A DNA stretch of 64,000 bases from contig NZ_CP049783.1 in NCBI RefSeq assembly GCF_015710975.1, positions 1,788,501-1,852,500 on the forward strand, written 5' to 3'. A program made the position numbers and the translations under genes. Shown piece by piece: positions 50,221 to 60,048 of this stretch. Below the pieces are notes generated by a model that had not been told where the DNA came from, made no database searches, and was given only the letters and a program-made list of their open reading frames with translations. How positions within the stretch are numbered: the first letter of the stretch is position 1; each line of letters opens with the position of its first letter. Source of the stretch: Paenibacillus polymyxa. Lineage in GTDB: Bacteria > Bacillota > Bacilli > Paenibacillales > Paenibacillaceae.

Positions 50221-51504
50221 CTATTGTTTGACAAAATAATTCCTTATTTCGGCAGGAAGCCTGTCTTTTACCCCGTTCAATTTATTCTGGGGAAAATACA
50301 TGTGATATTTTCCTCGGTGAATGCCACTTATTGAGCGTACAATTTCTGAAACTTCGGATATTTCCCGCACCTCGCCCTGACGTCCAAGCAGTAAAATCTG
50401 GTTGTCCGTTGAACCGCCCTGCCGAAACACATCATAAGGAAGATCTGTTGGAAAATCAATTTCAAGATCATATTCAGGATGCAATCCAGCCTCTTTCAAA
50501 GCCTCTCGAATATGGTCAACGGTATCTGTATCCATATTTTCAATCTCTACATATTTATACAATCTACGATCCATAAAACGGCTACTCAAATCACTTAAAA
50601 TTTCATCCTTTTCTCGTTTCCATTGGCTAAATACCGTCTGAATCAAAGACTCATCCAGCATCAAATACTGCTCCACTGTTAGTTCCCCTTTTAACAGATC
50701 GGGCAGCGGATCAAGCAGAAAACCAAACTCATATCCGTTTTTGAACAATTCCTTTGCTCTCTTAAAAATTTTACGTAACAGGATTTCCGAGCTGCGTGTT
50801 ACAGGATGGAAATAAATTTGCCAGTACATCTGATAGCGTGACATTAGATAATCCTCTACAGCATGCATACCCGACTCTTTTACGACAATTCTCCCATTAT
50901 GAGGACGCAACAAACGTAAAATACGATCCAAATCAATCGTTCCGTAGTTAACACCTGTCGAATGAGCATCCCGCAACAAATAATCCATACGGTCAGCATC
51001 GAGCGGACTTGTTACCAGGTTGACAACAATCGGCTTATCATACGTTTTGGCTATAACCGCCGCGACTTTGTGGGGCAGCATCTCATCCACTTGCCGTAGC
51101 ACAGCGTTAATCTTCGTGTCGCCCAGTACAATGCGGCATGTCCAATCCTCATGGTTCATATGAAAGGCTTCTTCAATGGAATGAGAAAATGGACCGTGCC
51201 CCACATCGTGCAACAAAGCAGCACACAGAGCAACCAGTCTTTCTTCCTTTGGCCAGTCGGGAAAGTCTCCACGTTCAAATTGGGAAATGATGCGTCTCGT
51301 AATCTCGTATACGCCCAGTGAATGTGAAAACCGGCTATGCTCCGCTCCATGAAACGTCAGATAAGATGTGCCTAACTGCCGAATGCGTCGTAAACGTTGG
51401 AACTCCGGCGTATTGATCAATCGCCATATCGCAGTATCCTGAACATGGATGTAATTATGTACCGGGTCCTTAAAAACTTTTTCTTCACTGAGTGGCTGGT
51501 GCAA
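50221..51504 (-). CDS. HD-domain phosphohydrolase (YwfO/dGTPase-like)
   Basis: 427-residue protein of the HD superfamily: RLRRIRQLGTSYLTFHGAEHSRFSHSLGVYE, then ALLHDVGHGPFSHSIE with the HD metal pair, and SPLDADRMDYLLRD. Closest to B. subtilis YwfO, a dNTP triphosphohydrolase-like protein. It begins with TTG 51504, 8 bases after GGAG. It is divergent from abrB and its upstream region is full of Spo0A boxes. Substrate not determined. Confidence 0.9.
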   Translation of the reverse strand: MHQPLSEEKVFKDPVHNYIHVQDTAIWRLINTPEFQRLRRIRQLGTSYLTFHGAEHSRFSHSLGVYEITRRIISQFERGDFPDWPKEERLVALCAALLHDVGHGPFSHSIEEAFHMNHEDWTCRIVLGDTKINAVLRQVDEMLPHKVAAVIAKTYDKPIVVNLVTSPLDADRMDYLLRDAHSTGVNYGTIDLDRILRLLRPHNGRIVVKESGMHAVEDYLMSRYQMYWQIYFHPVTRSSEILLRKIFKRAKELFKNGYEFGFLLDPLPDLLKGELTVEQYLMLDESLIQTVFSQWKREKDEILSDLSSRFMDRRLYKYVEIENMDTDTVDHIREALKEAGLHPEYDLEIDFPTDLPYDVFRQGGSTDNQILLLGRQGEVREISEVSEIVRSISGIHRGKYHMYFPQNKLNGVKDRLPAEIRNYFVKQ

Positions 51505-51572
51505 GATATCAGCTCCTTTAATATTCGGAATAATGGATTAAAATACAATAAAATCCTAAACGACCTCCCTTA

Positions 51573-51632
51573 TTCGACATTGTTTGTCGTAATATGTCGA
51601 ATTATCACTTTTCGACATTTCCAAATCGACAC
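51573..51632. promoter_or_regulatory. cluster of Spo0A boxes between the HD gene and abrB
   Basis: Exact TGTCGAA boxes at 51573-51579 (minus), 51595-51601 (plus) and 51611-51617 (minus), with one-mismatch copies at 51585-51591 (TGTCGTA) and 51626-51632 (minus TGTCGAT). They lie about 70-130 bases upstream of the HD gene and 100-160 upstream of the abrB -35. Confidence 0.75.
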
Positions 51633-51729
51633 ACAAGACAAATCATCCGTAAAATAAGGTAATTCACATGAATAAAGCTCTTTGTTCTAAATACTTTTGC
51701 ATAATTAGGCTGTTACTACTTTTTTAAGG

Positions 51730-51788
51730 TTGACTGTTTTGGGAATCGTTGGTATAGTAAATATCAGAAAAGAGAAAATTTTGTCGAA
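51730..51788 (+). promoter_or_regulatory. abrB promoter with Spo0A operator
   Basis: -35 TTGACT (51730-51735), 17-base spacer, -10 TATAGT (51753-51758). An exact 0A box TGTCGAA at 51782-51788 lies about 17-24 bases past the expected transcription start, the repressing position known for B. subtilis abrB. Confidence 0.8.
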
Positions 51789-51835
51789 TGATGACACTTA
51801 TATTATTTTAAACGGCGAGAGGAGCCTGATTTATT

Positions 51836-52090
51836 ATGATGAAATCCACTGGTATTGTAAGAAAAGTTGACGAGCTCGGACGTGTTGTTATTCCAATCGA
51901 ATTGCGCCGTACCCTGGGAATCGGAGAGAAAGACGCTTTGGAAATTTACGTTGATGGTGAGCGCATCATGCTTAAAAAATACGAGCCTGCTTGTATCTTC
52001 TGCGGCAATGCTGAGAACGTAATTTACTTCAAAGGGAAAATTGTTTGCCAAGATTGCATTTCCGAAATCCCAACACCTGTGACAAACTGA
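51836..52090 (+). CDS. abrB: transition-state regulator AbrB with CxxC-rich C-terminus
   Basis: Represses stationary-phase genes until Spo0A shuts abrB off. 84 residues: the swapped-hairpin DNA-binding domain (MKSTGIVRKVDELGRVVIPIELRRTLGI, DALEIYVDGERIMLKKY) is very close to B. subtilis AbrB, but the tail differs, with C53xxC56 and C71xxC74 (ACIFCGN, KIVCQDC), probably binding a metal. One of the few plus-strand genes. Promoter, GAGGAG site and terminator all fit. Confidence 0.95.
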   Translation: MMKSTGIVRKVDELGRVVIPIELRRTLGIGEKDALEIYVDGERIMLKKYEPACIFCGNAENVIYFKGKIVCQDCISEIPTPVTN

Positions 52091-52158
52091 GAATTTTAGT
52101 ATATAATAGACTTATCAGAGATTGTTAATTCTAACCTTTTTCATATATACTCCTTGTT

Positions 52159-52202
52159 GCCTTCCACGGTTTGAACCCAACCGTTGGAAGGCCCTTTTTT
52201 GT
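52159..52202 (+). terminator. rho-independent terminator after abrB
   Basis: GCCTTCCACGG pairs with CCGTTGGAAGGC (one bulge) and is followed by T6 on the plus strand. Confidence 0.9.
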
Positions 52203-52214
52203 TTACACACGTAC

Positions 52215-53096
52215 TCATAAGAGTGCGTTGTATACATCCCTCTTGGAAATTGAACGGTCTGTAGCTGTACGCTTCATGGCATCCTTGCGCGTAAGCCCCT
52301 CTGACTCGTAATGCGCGACGTGAGACTCCAAAGATAAGTCCTGCCACCATGCCTGACGCTCCTGTTCCTCTTCCTCTTCGTTTTTCCCCTCAACGACCAG
52401 ACAATATTCACCAATCGGTGGGTTCTCCTCTAGTTTTGCAAGACATTGCTCCACTGTTCCACGCACCCATTCCTCATGCAGCTTGGTCAGTTCACGGGCA
52501 AGTACTACGTTGCGTGATCCTAATGTTTCCTTTATTACTGTCAATGTCTTTACAATACGGTGGGGCGATTCATAAAAAAGAATCGTGCCATGGGATACCT
52601 GAAATGATTGTAACAACTTCTCTAGATCCTTTTTCTCCCTTGGTGGAAATCCAGCGAAGGTAAATCTCTCTGTATCCAGTCCTGAGGCAATTAAAGCGGA
52701 TAGTGCAGCATTTGCCCCTGGGATAGGAATAACACTGATTTCTGCTTCAAGTGCCAGCTTGACCAGATCCGAACCAGGATCAGAAATGGCCGGTAGACCT
52801 GCATCGCTAACCAGTGCCAAATTTTTCCCTTCTATTATATAACGTATCAGCTCAGGCCCACTGGCAGCTTTATTATGTTCATGATAACTGAAGAGCATTT
52901 CCGGCGTGATGTCGAAATGTGTGAGCAATTTGCGTGTTTGCCTCGTATCCTCAGCAGCGATAATATTGCATGACTTTAGGGTGTTAATTGCCCTAAAGGT
53001 CATATCGTCCAGATTGCCAATCGGGGTAGCAACGAGATATAACTTTCCCCGTTCCTCTTCACGGTTACTAAAGCTTTTTTGTACAGCTGCTGTCAC
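52215..53096 (-). CDS. rsmI: 16S rRNA 2'-O-ribose C1402 methyltransferase
   Basis: SAM enzyme of the tetrapyrrole methylase fold that methylates C1402 of 16S rRNA. 293 residues with LYLVATPIGNLDDMTFRA, EDTRQTRKLL and SDAGLPAISDPG, the family signature. Overlaps the methyltransferase gene upstream by four bases. The yazA gene found next to it in B. subtilis is absent. Confidence 0.96.
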   Translation of the reverse strand: MTAAVQKSFSNREEERGKLYLVATPIGNLDDMTFRAINTLKSCNIIAAEDTRQTRKLLTHFDITPEMLFSYHEHNKAASGPELIRYIIEGKNLALVSDAGLPAISDPGSDLVKLALEAEISVIPIPGANAALSALIASGLDTERFTFAGFPPREKKDLEKLLQSFQVSHGTILFYESPHRIVKTLTVIKETLGSRNVVLARELTKLHEEWVRGTVEQCLAKLEENPPIGEYCLVVEGKNEEEEEQERQAWWQDLSLESHVAHYESEGLTRKDAMKRTATDRSISKRDVYNALL

Positions 53097-53851
53097 ACTG
53101 AATCCCCCTTGCTTACTTCTCCATAGATTTCCCTTATTTCCTGAGTATAGTTCCCATCTTCCTGATATACAATGAGTGGAGGTAATAGACGAACTTCCGG
53201 TTTGCCGTCACGCATTGCTTCAACAAGTACCATATTTGCTTCCATATGAATCCGTGGGTGAACAAAACGTATCCGCTTGGGTTCCAGGCTATAACTGCGC
53301 ATCAAGGATATAATCTCACCCAGGCGCTGTGGGCGATGAACCATCGATACTTTCCCCCCATTTCGGACAAGCCGAGAACATGCCTGGATGACTTCTTCCA
53401 GTGTACAGTTCACTTCATGACGAGCAATGGCCTGGTGAGGATTCAGCTTGATATCGCTACCATTTAGCGGCATATAGGGGGGATTCACGGTAATCGCATC
53501 ATACACGCCATGTCCCGTGATTTGAACCAGCTCACGCAAGTCTCCTTCCCGAATCTCAATTGCAGATTCTAATCCATTCAAACTGACAGACCGTCTAGCC
53601 ATATCTGCCAGGCGTGGTTGAATCTCAACTCCTTCAATAGATGCTTTGGTGCGTGTCGTCAACAGTATGGGAACAACCCCATTGCCCGTACACAAATCGA
53701 GAATCTTCCCACGCTGAAGCGGAATACCAGCAAACCGTGCCAGCAAGACCGCATCCATCGAAAAGCTGAACACTTCATCACTCTGAATAATACGCAGATT
53801 ATGTGAAAGCAGATCATCAATTCGTTCAGACTTCTTTTCATTTTCGTACAT
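53093..53851 (-). CDS. yabB: tRNA N6-adenine methyltransferase-like protein (YabB/TrmN6)
   Basis: 252-residue class I SAM methyltransferase: LDLCTGNGVVPILL is the SAM loop (about 50-63) and NPPYMPL the adenine N6-type catalytic motif near 126. Related E. coli enzyme TrmN6 (YfiC) methylates A37 of tRNA-Val. Overlaps rsmI; follows the yabA terminator. Substrate here is inferred. Confidence 0.9.
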   Translation of the reverse strand: MYENEKKSERIDDLLSHNLRIIQSDEVFSFSMDAVLLARFAGIPLQRGKILDLCTGNGVVPILLTTRTKASIEGVEIQPRLADMARRSVSLNGLESAIEIREGDLRELVQITGHGVYDAITVNPPYMPLNGSDIKLNPHQAIARHEVNCTLEEVIQACSRLVRNGGKVSMVHRPQRLGEIISLMRSYSLEPKRIRFVHPRIHMEANMVLVEAMRDGKPEVRLLPPLIVYQEDGNYTQEIREIYGEVSKGDSV

Positions 53852-53901
53852 AATGCTCTCCTATCCTATAACCTAAATCGCTTTTTACTCATACTTCCTT
53901 A

Positions 53902-53936
53902 CAAAAAAGCCGTAGGCATCTTGCTCCTACGGCTTG
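53902..53936 (-). terminator. rho-independent terminator after yabA
   Basis: AAGCCGTAGG/CCTACGGCTT, nine-base loop, with TTTTTT on the minus strand and also TTTTT on the plus strand. Confidence 0.9.
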
Positions 53937-53939
53937 TTT

Positions 53940-54314
53940 TTATTTATTCAAAAATGACAGACAGAAGAGGCAATCGCCTTCTGTTCGCAAATGTCCGTAA
54001 TACACGTTGCATATATGAAATCCTTCATGATACAGCCTTGCCAGATTGTCGTAGCCTTCGCCCACGACCTCACCCGTCTCCTCTTCATTCTTAACGACGA
54101 TCGGAGGAGGAAGCTTCGGCTTGCTTGCCGTCTTTTCTTCTCCAGAGGTTTCACGTTTGAGCATCTTGCGCACCTGTTCGTTTTCAATCGTTAGTCGTTG
54201 ATTTTCCTCCAGCAGCTCTTTTACTGCCAGTTTCAATTCACCCAGATCGCTATGCAACTGTCCCATTTGGGTTTCCATTTCGTGAATACGCGCAAAAACA
54301 TTTAATTTATCCAA
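53940..54314 (-). CDS. yabA: replication initiation control protein YabA
   Basis: Binds DnaA and DnaN to limit re-initiation. 124 residues from TTG 54314 ([21 protein letters not shown]), four bases after GGGGTGG; no ATG fits. N-terminal coiled coil (about 5-60), a linker, and a zinc-binding C-terminus ([16 protein letters not shown]). Follows ricT. Confidence 0.94.
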   Translation of the reverse strand: MDKLNVFARIHEMETQMGQLHSDLGELKLAVKELLEENQRLTIENEQVRKMLKRETSGEEKTASKPKLPPPIVVKNEEETGEVVGEGYDNLARLYHEGFHICNVYYGHLRTEGDCLFCLSFLNK

Positions 54315-54341
54315 GTTTCCACCCCGAAGCAACCTAATGGT

Positions 54342-55142
54342 TTACTTGACGACTACATCGTCCATTGGAAGTTCCTTGACCTTACTGATCTCAAACAGTT
54401 GAACATGTACCGTACGATGGCCTGCATTGACACCTACCACTTTTCCTTCTCCCAGAGAGGTGATAACCATCTTACCTACCTGAGGCAGCTCTTCCCGCAT
54501 GCTCTCGTAGTTATCATGTTCAAATTTGAGACAGCACATCAATCTTCCGCACAACCCGGAAATTTTCGTCGGATTCAGCGATAAGCTCTGATCCTTCGCC
54601 ATCTTAATAGATACCGGGTCAAAATCCCCCAGCCATGAGGAACAACACAGAATACGTCCGCAAGGTCCGATTCCACCAAGCATTTTAGCCTCATCCCGTA
54701 CTCCGATCTGCCGCAGCTCAATTCGTGTACGAAAAATGCTGGCCAAATCCTTTACAAGCTCTCGAAAATCAACCCGACCCTCAGCCGTAAAATAAAAAAT
54801 GATCTTATTGCGGTCAAATGTAAATTCCACATCTACCAGCTTCATTTTAAGGTTATGGTCTTTAATTTTATTTAAACACGTACCGAATGCATCCTTGGCC
54901 GCCAATTTATTCTCTTCTACAACAAGAGCGTCATCATCTCCGGCAATACGAATGACTTTTTTTAAGGGTAGGACAACATCCGAATCATTTACTTCTTTTT
55001 TGCCCACCACAACCTTGCCATATTCAATACCGCGAGCGGTCTCTACTATGACGCAGTTTTCTTTCTCCACTGGAAGGTCCAGCGGATCAAAATAATAAGT
55101 CTTGCCCGCCTTCTTGAAACGGACACCCACTACACTATACAA
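54342..55142 (-). CDS. ricT: RicT (YaaT), RNase Y complex subunit
   Basis: Part of the RicAFT (Y-complex) that steers RNase Y and affects sporulation and competence. 266 residues of the PSP1 family; two cysteine groups GPCGRILCC near 165-173 and GLCGRLMCC near 197-205 fit the iron-sulfur ligation reported in B. subtilis. Between holB and yabA. Confidence 0.95.
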   Translation of the reverse strand: MYSVVGVRFKKAGKTYYFDPLDLPVEKENCVIVETARGIEYGKVVVGKKEVNDSDVVLPLKKVIRIAGDDDALVVEENKLAAKDAFGTCLNKIKDHNLKMKLVDVEFTFDRNKIIFYFTAEGRVDFRELVKDLASIFRTRIELRQIGVRDEAKMLGGIGPCGRILCCSSWLGDFDPVSIKMAKDQSLSLNPTKISGLCGRLMCCLKFEHDNYESMREELPQVGKMVITSLGEGKVVGVNAGHRTVHVQLFEISKVKELPMDDVVVK

Positions 55143-55280
55143 AAATTAACCCCCTTGTATGCCACTAAACCTCATTTGTAGCCGACATTGTAAGAATGGC
55201 CGCAATTGAAGTCTCACTGTCGCACAAACCGGGAACCTGGCGTCGCGGATTGTGCAGAGTGGAACAAGCGCGCCTTCCTG

Positions 55281-56276
55281 TTAGCCGGTGATAGAACCGC
55301 TTGTATCGGACAACCCAATCAGAAGCTGCTCCACGCATAATTGTCCGTTGACGTGAAAACGGAGCTTCTTCCTGCAATTCGCGGCCAAATCCATATAAGA
55401 GACCCATTGTTCCGTGCTGCGGGTGATTGCCAATTTGGAGACGGACTCCAAATGATCTATGAAAACAATGCTTTCGTGCCTTCCGTAACGGAAATGAAGC
55501 ATATCTTTAAACCACAAATGAAACAGATGAAACAGAATATCCAGGTGTTCAGAAAGTCCAGTTTTAAAAATCTTCTGTTGAGCCAGAATAATCGACGAAC
55601 TCCCCCGGCTCATGGACTCCTTCACTAATTGTAACACTACGTTTCTAATTTCTGCAAACCAATTCTGCTGGAGAATTTCTCTACATGATTCCAGTCCTGA
55701 AGCCATATGAACCACTGACCGGACAAGTCCTGCCGTATAGCCTTCCCCAATTAACACCTGCATCATCATTTCCGGCTGTAAAGCGTGGAAAGGCACCTGC
55801 TGTGTCCGCGATTGAATCGTAGGCAACAACGCCTGTCCATTCTCTGAAATGAGTATACCGACCACGGGAATCTGAGGCTCCTCCAAAAACTTAAGCAAGC
55901 TGTTAGCAGCTTGCACTGTCATGGTATCCGCCTGTCGAATGATATATACCTTCGGGTTGGAGCTTTCAGATTTGTATGAAAATATTCGTTGAAGCCCGCG
56001 AATCTGATCGATTTTAACCGTTGCTCCATCAGGCTCCACAATGTGCAAGTCCGGGTGATTCCCGTGCTCTACCTTGCGGCATGACAAGCACTCGCCACAT
56101 GCATCATCCGTCTGTTTTTCACAGAATAAAGCCTTGGCAAAGGTCTGTGCCATGTTCATCTGTCCGCTTCCCTGCGGTCCGCTAAAAACATAAGCATGGC
56201 TGACTGTGTGATTCCGCAATGCACTTTGCAGCATTTTTTTGGCTACATCCTGCCCCAATATATGTTGGAAAGACAT
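55281..56276 (-). CDS. holB: DNA polymerase III delta' subunit
   Basis: Clamp-loader subunit. 331 residues: AAA+ domain with a degenerate Walker A GPQGSGQM (lysine replaced by glutamine), a zinc-binding CGECLSC near 60-66 with a partner cysteine, and SLLKFLEEPQ. Followed by helical C-terminal domain. Located between yaaR and ricT as in B. subtilis. Confidence 0.95.
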   Translation of the reverse strand: MSFQHILGQDVAKKMLQSALRNHTVSHAYVFSGPQGSGQMNMAQTFAKALFCEKQTDDACGECLSCRKVEHGNHPDLHIVEPDGATVKIDQIRGLQRIFSYKSESSNPKVYIIRQADTMTVQAANSLLKFLEEPQIPVVGILISENGQALLPTIQSRTQQVPFHALQPEMMMQVLIGEGYTAGLVRSVVHMASGLESCREILQQNWFAEIRNVVLQLVKESMSRGSSSIILAQQKIFKTGLSEHLDILFHLFHLWFKDMLHFRYGRHESIVFIDHLESVSKLAITRSTEQWVSYMDLAANCRKKLRFHVNGQLCVEQLLIGLSDTSGSITG

Positions 56277-56435
56277 ATTTCCTCACTTTCTCCACTGAAA
56301 ACAACGATGAATCATCAGCAAATCATTGTTTTCCCGGGCGAGTTTGTTGATGTTGTTATGCTCTCACCCTCAAATCATGGTTCTTCAGTATAGCTGTGCC
56401 GCTATTCGCATATTACGTTTGCCCACATGTACATA

Positions 56436-56478
56436 GTCAAAAATAATCTGCCAGCATGATCAGCAAGCAGATTATTTC
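56436..56478 (-). terminator. rho-independent terminator after yaaR
   Basis: AAATAATCTGC/GCAGATTATTT stem with a TTTTT tail on the minus strand, 47 bases past yaaR. Confidence 0.85.
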
Positions 56479-56524
56479 TTCGTGGCAACAGCCCGTCTGT
56501 ATTCATTTATAACATAAGACTGCA

Positions 56525-56968
56525 TTAAAATGAGAGATTAATCAGCAAGCCTCTAATCTCACCGACTCCTTGCAAAAGCTCAATCTTCCCTTGCTCGGTA
56601 TCGAGCAGCTCATCTGCCATTTTGAGCAATAGCTCATCCACTTCATCAATCAGCTTATAACGCTTGCTGCGTCCCCGACGATCCCATCCTTTTGTGTCCT
56701 TCATAGACACGCCCCGCCGAACCGTATCTTCCAAAAACCGTTTAACCAGCATCTTATAAGCCTTCAACTCACGAATCGTCATTGAGCGAGCAAGACGATC
56801 TCCCTGCATTTGAATTTCCTTAAAGCGCCGGTTCAATTCCTCCTTCGAAGCCTGCTCCCCATTTTGCTGCATAACATCGGAGAAGCTTTTCGGCTGAATT
56901 GGCTTGGCACTCGTTTCATTTGTAGACAATGTACTGTGTAAAGGGCGGTAGCCCGGATTTATTTTCAT
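56525..56968 (-). CDS. yaaR: YaaR-family protein (DUF327)
   Basis: 147-residue conserved Firmicutes protein of unknown function. Mostly alpha-helical: SKEELNRRFKEIQMQGDRLARSMTIRELKAYKML, KYKLIDEVDELLLKMADELL, IELLQGVGEIRGLLINL. Sits between darA and holB as in B. subtilis. No signal or membrane segment. Confidence 0.93.
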   Translation of the reverse strand: MKINPGYRPLHSTLSTNETSAKPIQPKSFSDVMQQNGEQASKEELNRRFKEIQMQGDRLARSMTIRELKAYKMLVKRFLEDTVRRGVSMKDTKGWDRRGRSKRYKLIDEVDELLLKMADELLDTEQGKIELLQGVGEIRGLLINLSF

Positions 56969-57165
56969 ATAAACCTGCTTTCTCCCCGGATGCTTTCCTT
57001 TGCCTCAACGAACAGTTCAATAGAGAACTCGGGAGTCTCTTCGGTTTTCCGGGGGCTGCGCTGTAGCGCTGCCGTTTTAGTGGATCTGCTTCTCATTCTC
57101 ATCGTATGAGCGAGAAACAGGCATTTCCACTATCATATCGGCAAAATAGGTTCTATTGTGTAGAT

Positions 57166-57519
<354 letters not shown>

Positions 57520-57569
57520 TTAGAGACAGCCTTGTCCCTAGCTCAATTTTACCGTATATCCTTCGACAA

Positions 57570-58217
57570 TTATACGCTAAAATTCTGAATAAACCGCTTT
57601 TTCAGCAAATCCTTCAATACTTGCTCTACCTGTTCAGGTGCGGGAGAGGCATCCACAATCGTAATTCGTTCCGGAAATTCGCGAGCTAGCTCCAGATAAG
57701 CCTCTCGCACCTTATGGTGAAACGATATGCTCTCCATATCTAGGCGATCCATTTCCTCTCCTCGTGACGCATTGATTCTTGCCAATCCCAACTCGGGCTC
57801 AATATCCAGATAGAACGTGGCATCCGGCTCCCAATCATCCACCGCAAAGCGATTAATCGAAGCTACCTCTTCAATGCCAATGCCTCTTGCAAACCCTTGA
57901 TAGACCAGGCTACTGTCCACAAAACGGTCACACAATACGATAGCTCCTTGCTCAATAGCCGGCTTTACCTTCTCCACCAAATGCTGGCGCCGCGCCGCCG
58001 CATATAAAAGCGCCTCTGTTCGGGCATCCATACTGGTATGAGCAGGGTCCAGAATGATAGAACGAATCTTTTCAGAAATTTCAATGCCGCCCGGTTCCCT
58101 CGTCGTGACGACTGGATAGCCTTCTTCCTCTATATACTTCGCCAGTCGTTGGATCATGGTTGTTTTACCGGAGCCGTCTCCCCCCTCCAGCGTAATAAAA
58201 ATGCCTTTGCGATTCAT
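57570..58217 (-). CDS. tmk: thymidylate kinase
   Basis: Phosphorylates dTMP to dTDP. 215 residues from ATG 58217 ([20 protein letters not shown]), P-loop at about 10-17, plus [18 protein letters not shown] and a lid arginine region. Followed by darA. The start has an AGGGAATAAC site; the upstream extension lacks support. Confidence 0.95.
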   Translation of the reverse strand: MNRKGIFITLEGGDGSGKTTMIQRLAKYIEEEGYPVVTTREPGGIEISEKIRSIILDPAHTSMDARTEALLYAAARRQHLVEKVKPAIEQGAIVLCDRFVDSSLVYQGFARGIGIEEVASINRFAVDDWEPDATFYLDIEPELGLARINASRGEEMDRLDMESISFHHKVREAYLELAREFPERITIVDASPAPEQVEQVLKDLLKKRFIQNFSV

Positions 58218-58320
58218 GTTATTCCCTGCTTTCCTGCCTGAAAAATAAAAGTCATCCACAGGCTGCGTATGCTTCTTTTATCCAGTCTTCTGTATTTGTT
58301 AATTCTCTAGTATCTAATCT

Positions 58321-59904
58321 TTATTGTAAACGGAATACCCGAATCGTAAGCATACTTTCATCTGCTATCCCTTGCCATTTAGCTCCTAGCTCACGTAGAC
58401 GAATCATCCGTAGAGCAATCACTTCTGTGATCATTTCCCCTGCATATAGCAGCGGGATACCTGGAGGATACGGGATAATCATTTCAGCAGCTATCCTGCC
58501 AGCTGATTCCTCCACAGGCACGATCTCCATCTGATCTGGATTAATCGGTTGAAGCCCAAACTGCACCGGACTGGAGTAAGCCTTCATTCCCTCATTGTTC
58601 CACGTGGAAAAATCCAATTCTAGTCTCTGCTGCTCTATCCCCGCTAACTCCGGCTTATCAGTCGTCCACTTAAACCTTATATCATTATTTATATGCACAA
58701 GAGCCTGCAACAGGTGACTCGCATCCCTAGCTGTAGAGCCTAACGTAAACAATAAAACCACATGTTTCTCGTCGCTCATCTCTGGGATACAACTGTAAGT
58801 CTCCAGCTCACGTTTTAATCCAAAGCCATCTAATACACCCCATGTATCATATAGCACCATTTTAAAAGGATCCTGAGTTGAGTACCCATCACTTCTCTTC
58901 TCGGCCCTTTCCAGAGCCTCAGAGATCCCCTTCTGAGCGCCACACTGTTCACTTGCCTGCTGTGTAGGTTCTACCAAGCGAAAGCGTGGGAGCTGCGCCA
59001 GCCCCTTTCTAAAAGCGTCTGCTGCTGCTATGCCCTCTGTAAAGGCATCCGTGCCATAAGCATCGATATACCATCTTGCCAAATCGAGCGAGGCCATTAA
59101 TGGATACGAAGGGCTGGAGCTTTGCACCATAGCCAACCGCTGACGGAGCAGTTCCCGATGAATTCTCTGTCCTTGCACATGTAACATGGCTCCCATGGTC
59201 ATAGCTGGAAGCATCTTATGTGTCGATTGGACAACTATATCAGCACCACAGGAAAGAGCAGAGACTGGCAAACGAGGATGCAGTCCATAATGAGCACCAT
59301 GTGCCTCATCTACCATCAACGGCACATCGGCTGCATGACAAACTTTAGCTGTAGCAGTCAGATCATGCCCCATCCCATAATAGTTAGGGAGCGTAAGTAA
59401 TACTCCTTTAGCCAATGGATAGGCCTTGAGAGCAGCCTTTATCGTGTCTGTCGATGGAGCAACCGCCAGCCCGCTTAGTGTATCTATTTCCGGATCTAGA
59501 AATACGGCCTTGGCTCCCGATAACATGAGACCGTTCAGAACAGATTTGTGTACATTCCTCTGTACCAGTAGTACATCTCCCGGCTTCGTACATACGGTCA
59601 AAATCATGGCCAAATTACCGACCGTGCTGCCTCCAATAAGCCAAAAGCTCTCTTCTGCACCAAAGCACTTCGCAGCCAGCTCCTGACCTTCACGAATCAC
59701 GTCTTCTGGGTGATGCAAATCATCCAGTCCGGTAATTTCAGTCGCATCAATAGACATCACCTCTTGCAACAGAGATGCCATTTCTTCATACCTATAGACT
59801 TGCCCGTTTTTATGACCGGGTACATGAAAAGAAGCGTTTCCCTGAGACCTGTAACGTATTAGAGCTTCCACTAATGGTGCATGAACCGCCTTTTTCCCCA
59901 TCAT
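58321..59904 (-). CDS. yaaO: Orn/Lys/Arg decarboxylase family protein (YaaO-like)
   Basis: PLP fold I decarboxylase, 527 residues. N-terminal HVPGHKNG, DLHHPED, GGSTVGN and the PLP lysine in STHKML near residue 230. C-terminal Orn/DC-C domain with PPGIPLLYAGE near 478-488. Substrate (arginine, lysine or other) is not clear. Next to gin and tmk; B. subtilis yaaO sits beside tmk. Confidence 0.92.
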   Translation of the reverse strand: MMGKKAVHAPLVEALIRYRSQGNASFHVPGHKNGQVYRYEEMASLLQEVMSIDATEITGLDDLHHPEDVIREGQELAAKCFGAEESFWLIGGSTVGNLAMILTVCTKPGDVLLVQRNVHKSVLNGLMLSGAKAVFLDPEIDTLSGLAVAPSTDTIKAALKAYPLAKGVLLTLPNYYGMGHDLTATAKVCHAADVPLMVDEAHGAHYGLHPRLPVSALSCGADIVVQSTHKMLPAMTMGAMLHVQGQRIHRELLRQRLAMVQSSSPSYPLMASLDLARWYIDAYGTDAFTEGIAAADAFRKGLAQLPRFRLVEPTQQASEQCGAQKGISEALERAEKRSDGYSTQDPFKMVLYDTWGVLDGFGLKRELETYSCIPEMSDEKHVVLLFTLGSTARDASHLLQALVHINNDIRFKWTTDKPELAGIEQQRLELDFSTWNNEGMKAYSSPVQFGLQPINPDQMEIVPVEESAGRIAAEMIIPYPPGIPLLYAGEMITEVIALRMIRLRELGAKWQGIADESMLTIRVFRLQ

Positions 59905-59982
59905 TCTGCAATCCTTCCAAACAAAGCTTTATATCTACCCTATTTTATCGTAAAATCAAGCGGAATCCTACTTTTACTCACA

Positions 59983-60010
59983 GAAAAAAAGGCCCGTATC
60001 GACAGACCTT
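59983..60010 (-). terminator. weak rho-independent terminator after gin
   Basis: AAGGTC/GGCCTT stem (one G-U), followed by T7 on the minus strand. Confidence 0.55.
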
Positions 60011-60048
60011 GGAATGCCCATCCTTCAAACGCTAGCTAGCGAAGGATA

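Noticed and set aside
51803..52051. 82-codon minus-strand frame antisense to abrB
   Set aside because: Shadow of the conserved abrB gene, without start signals.
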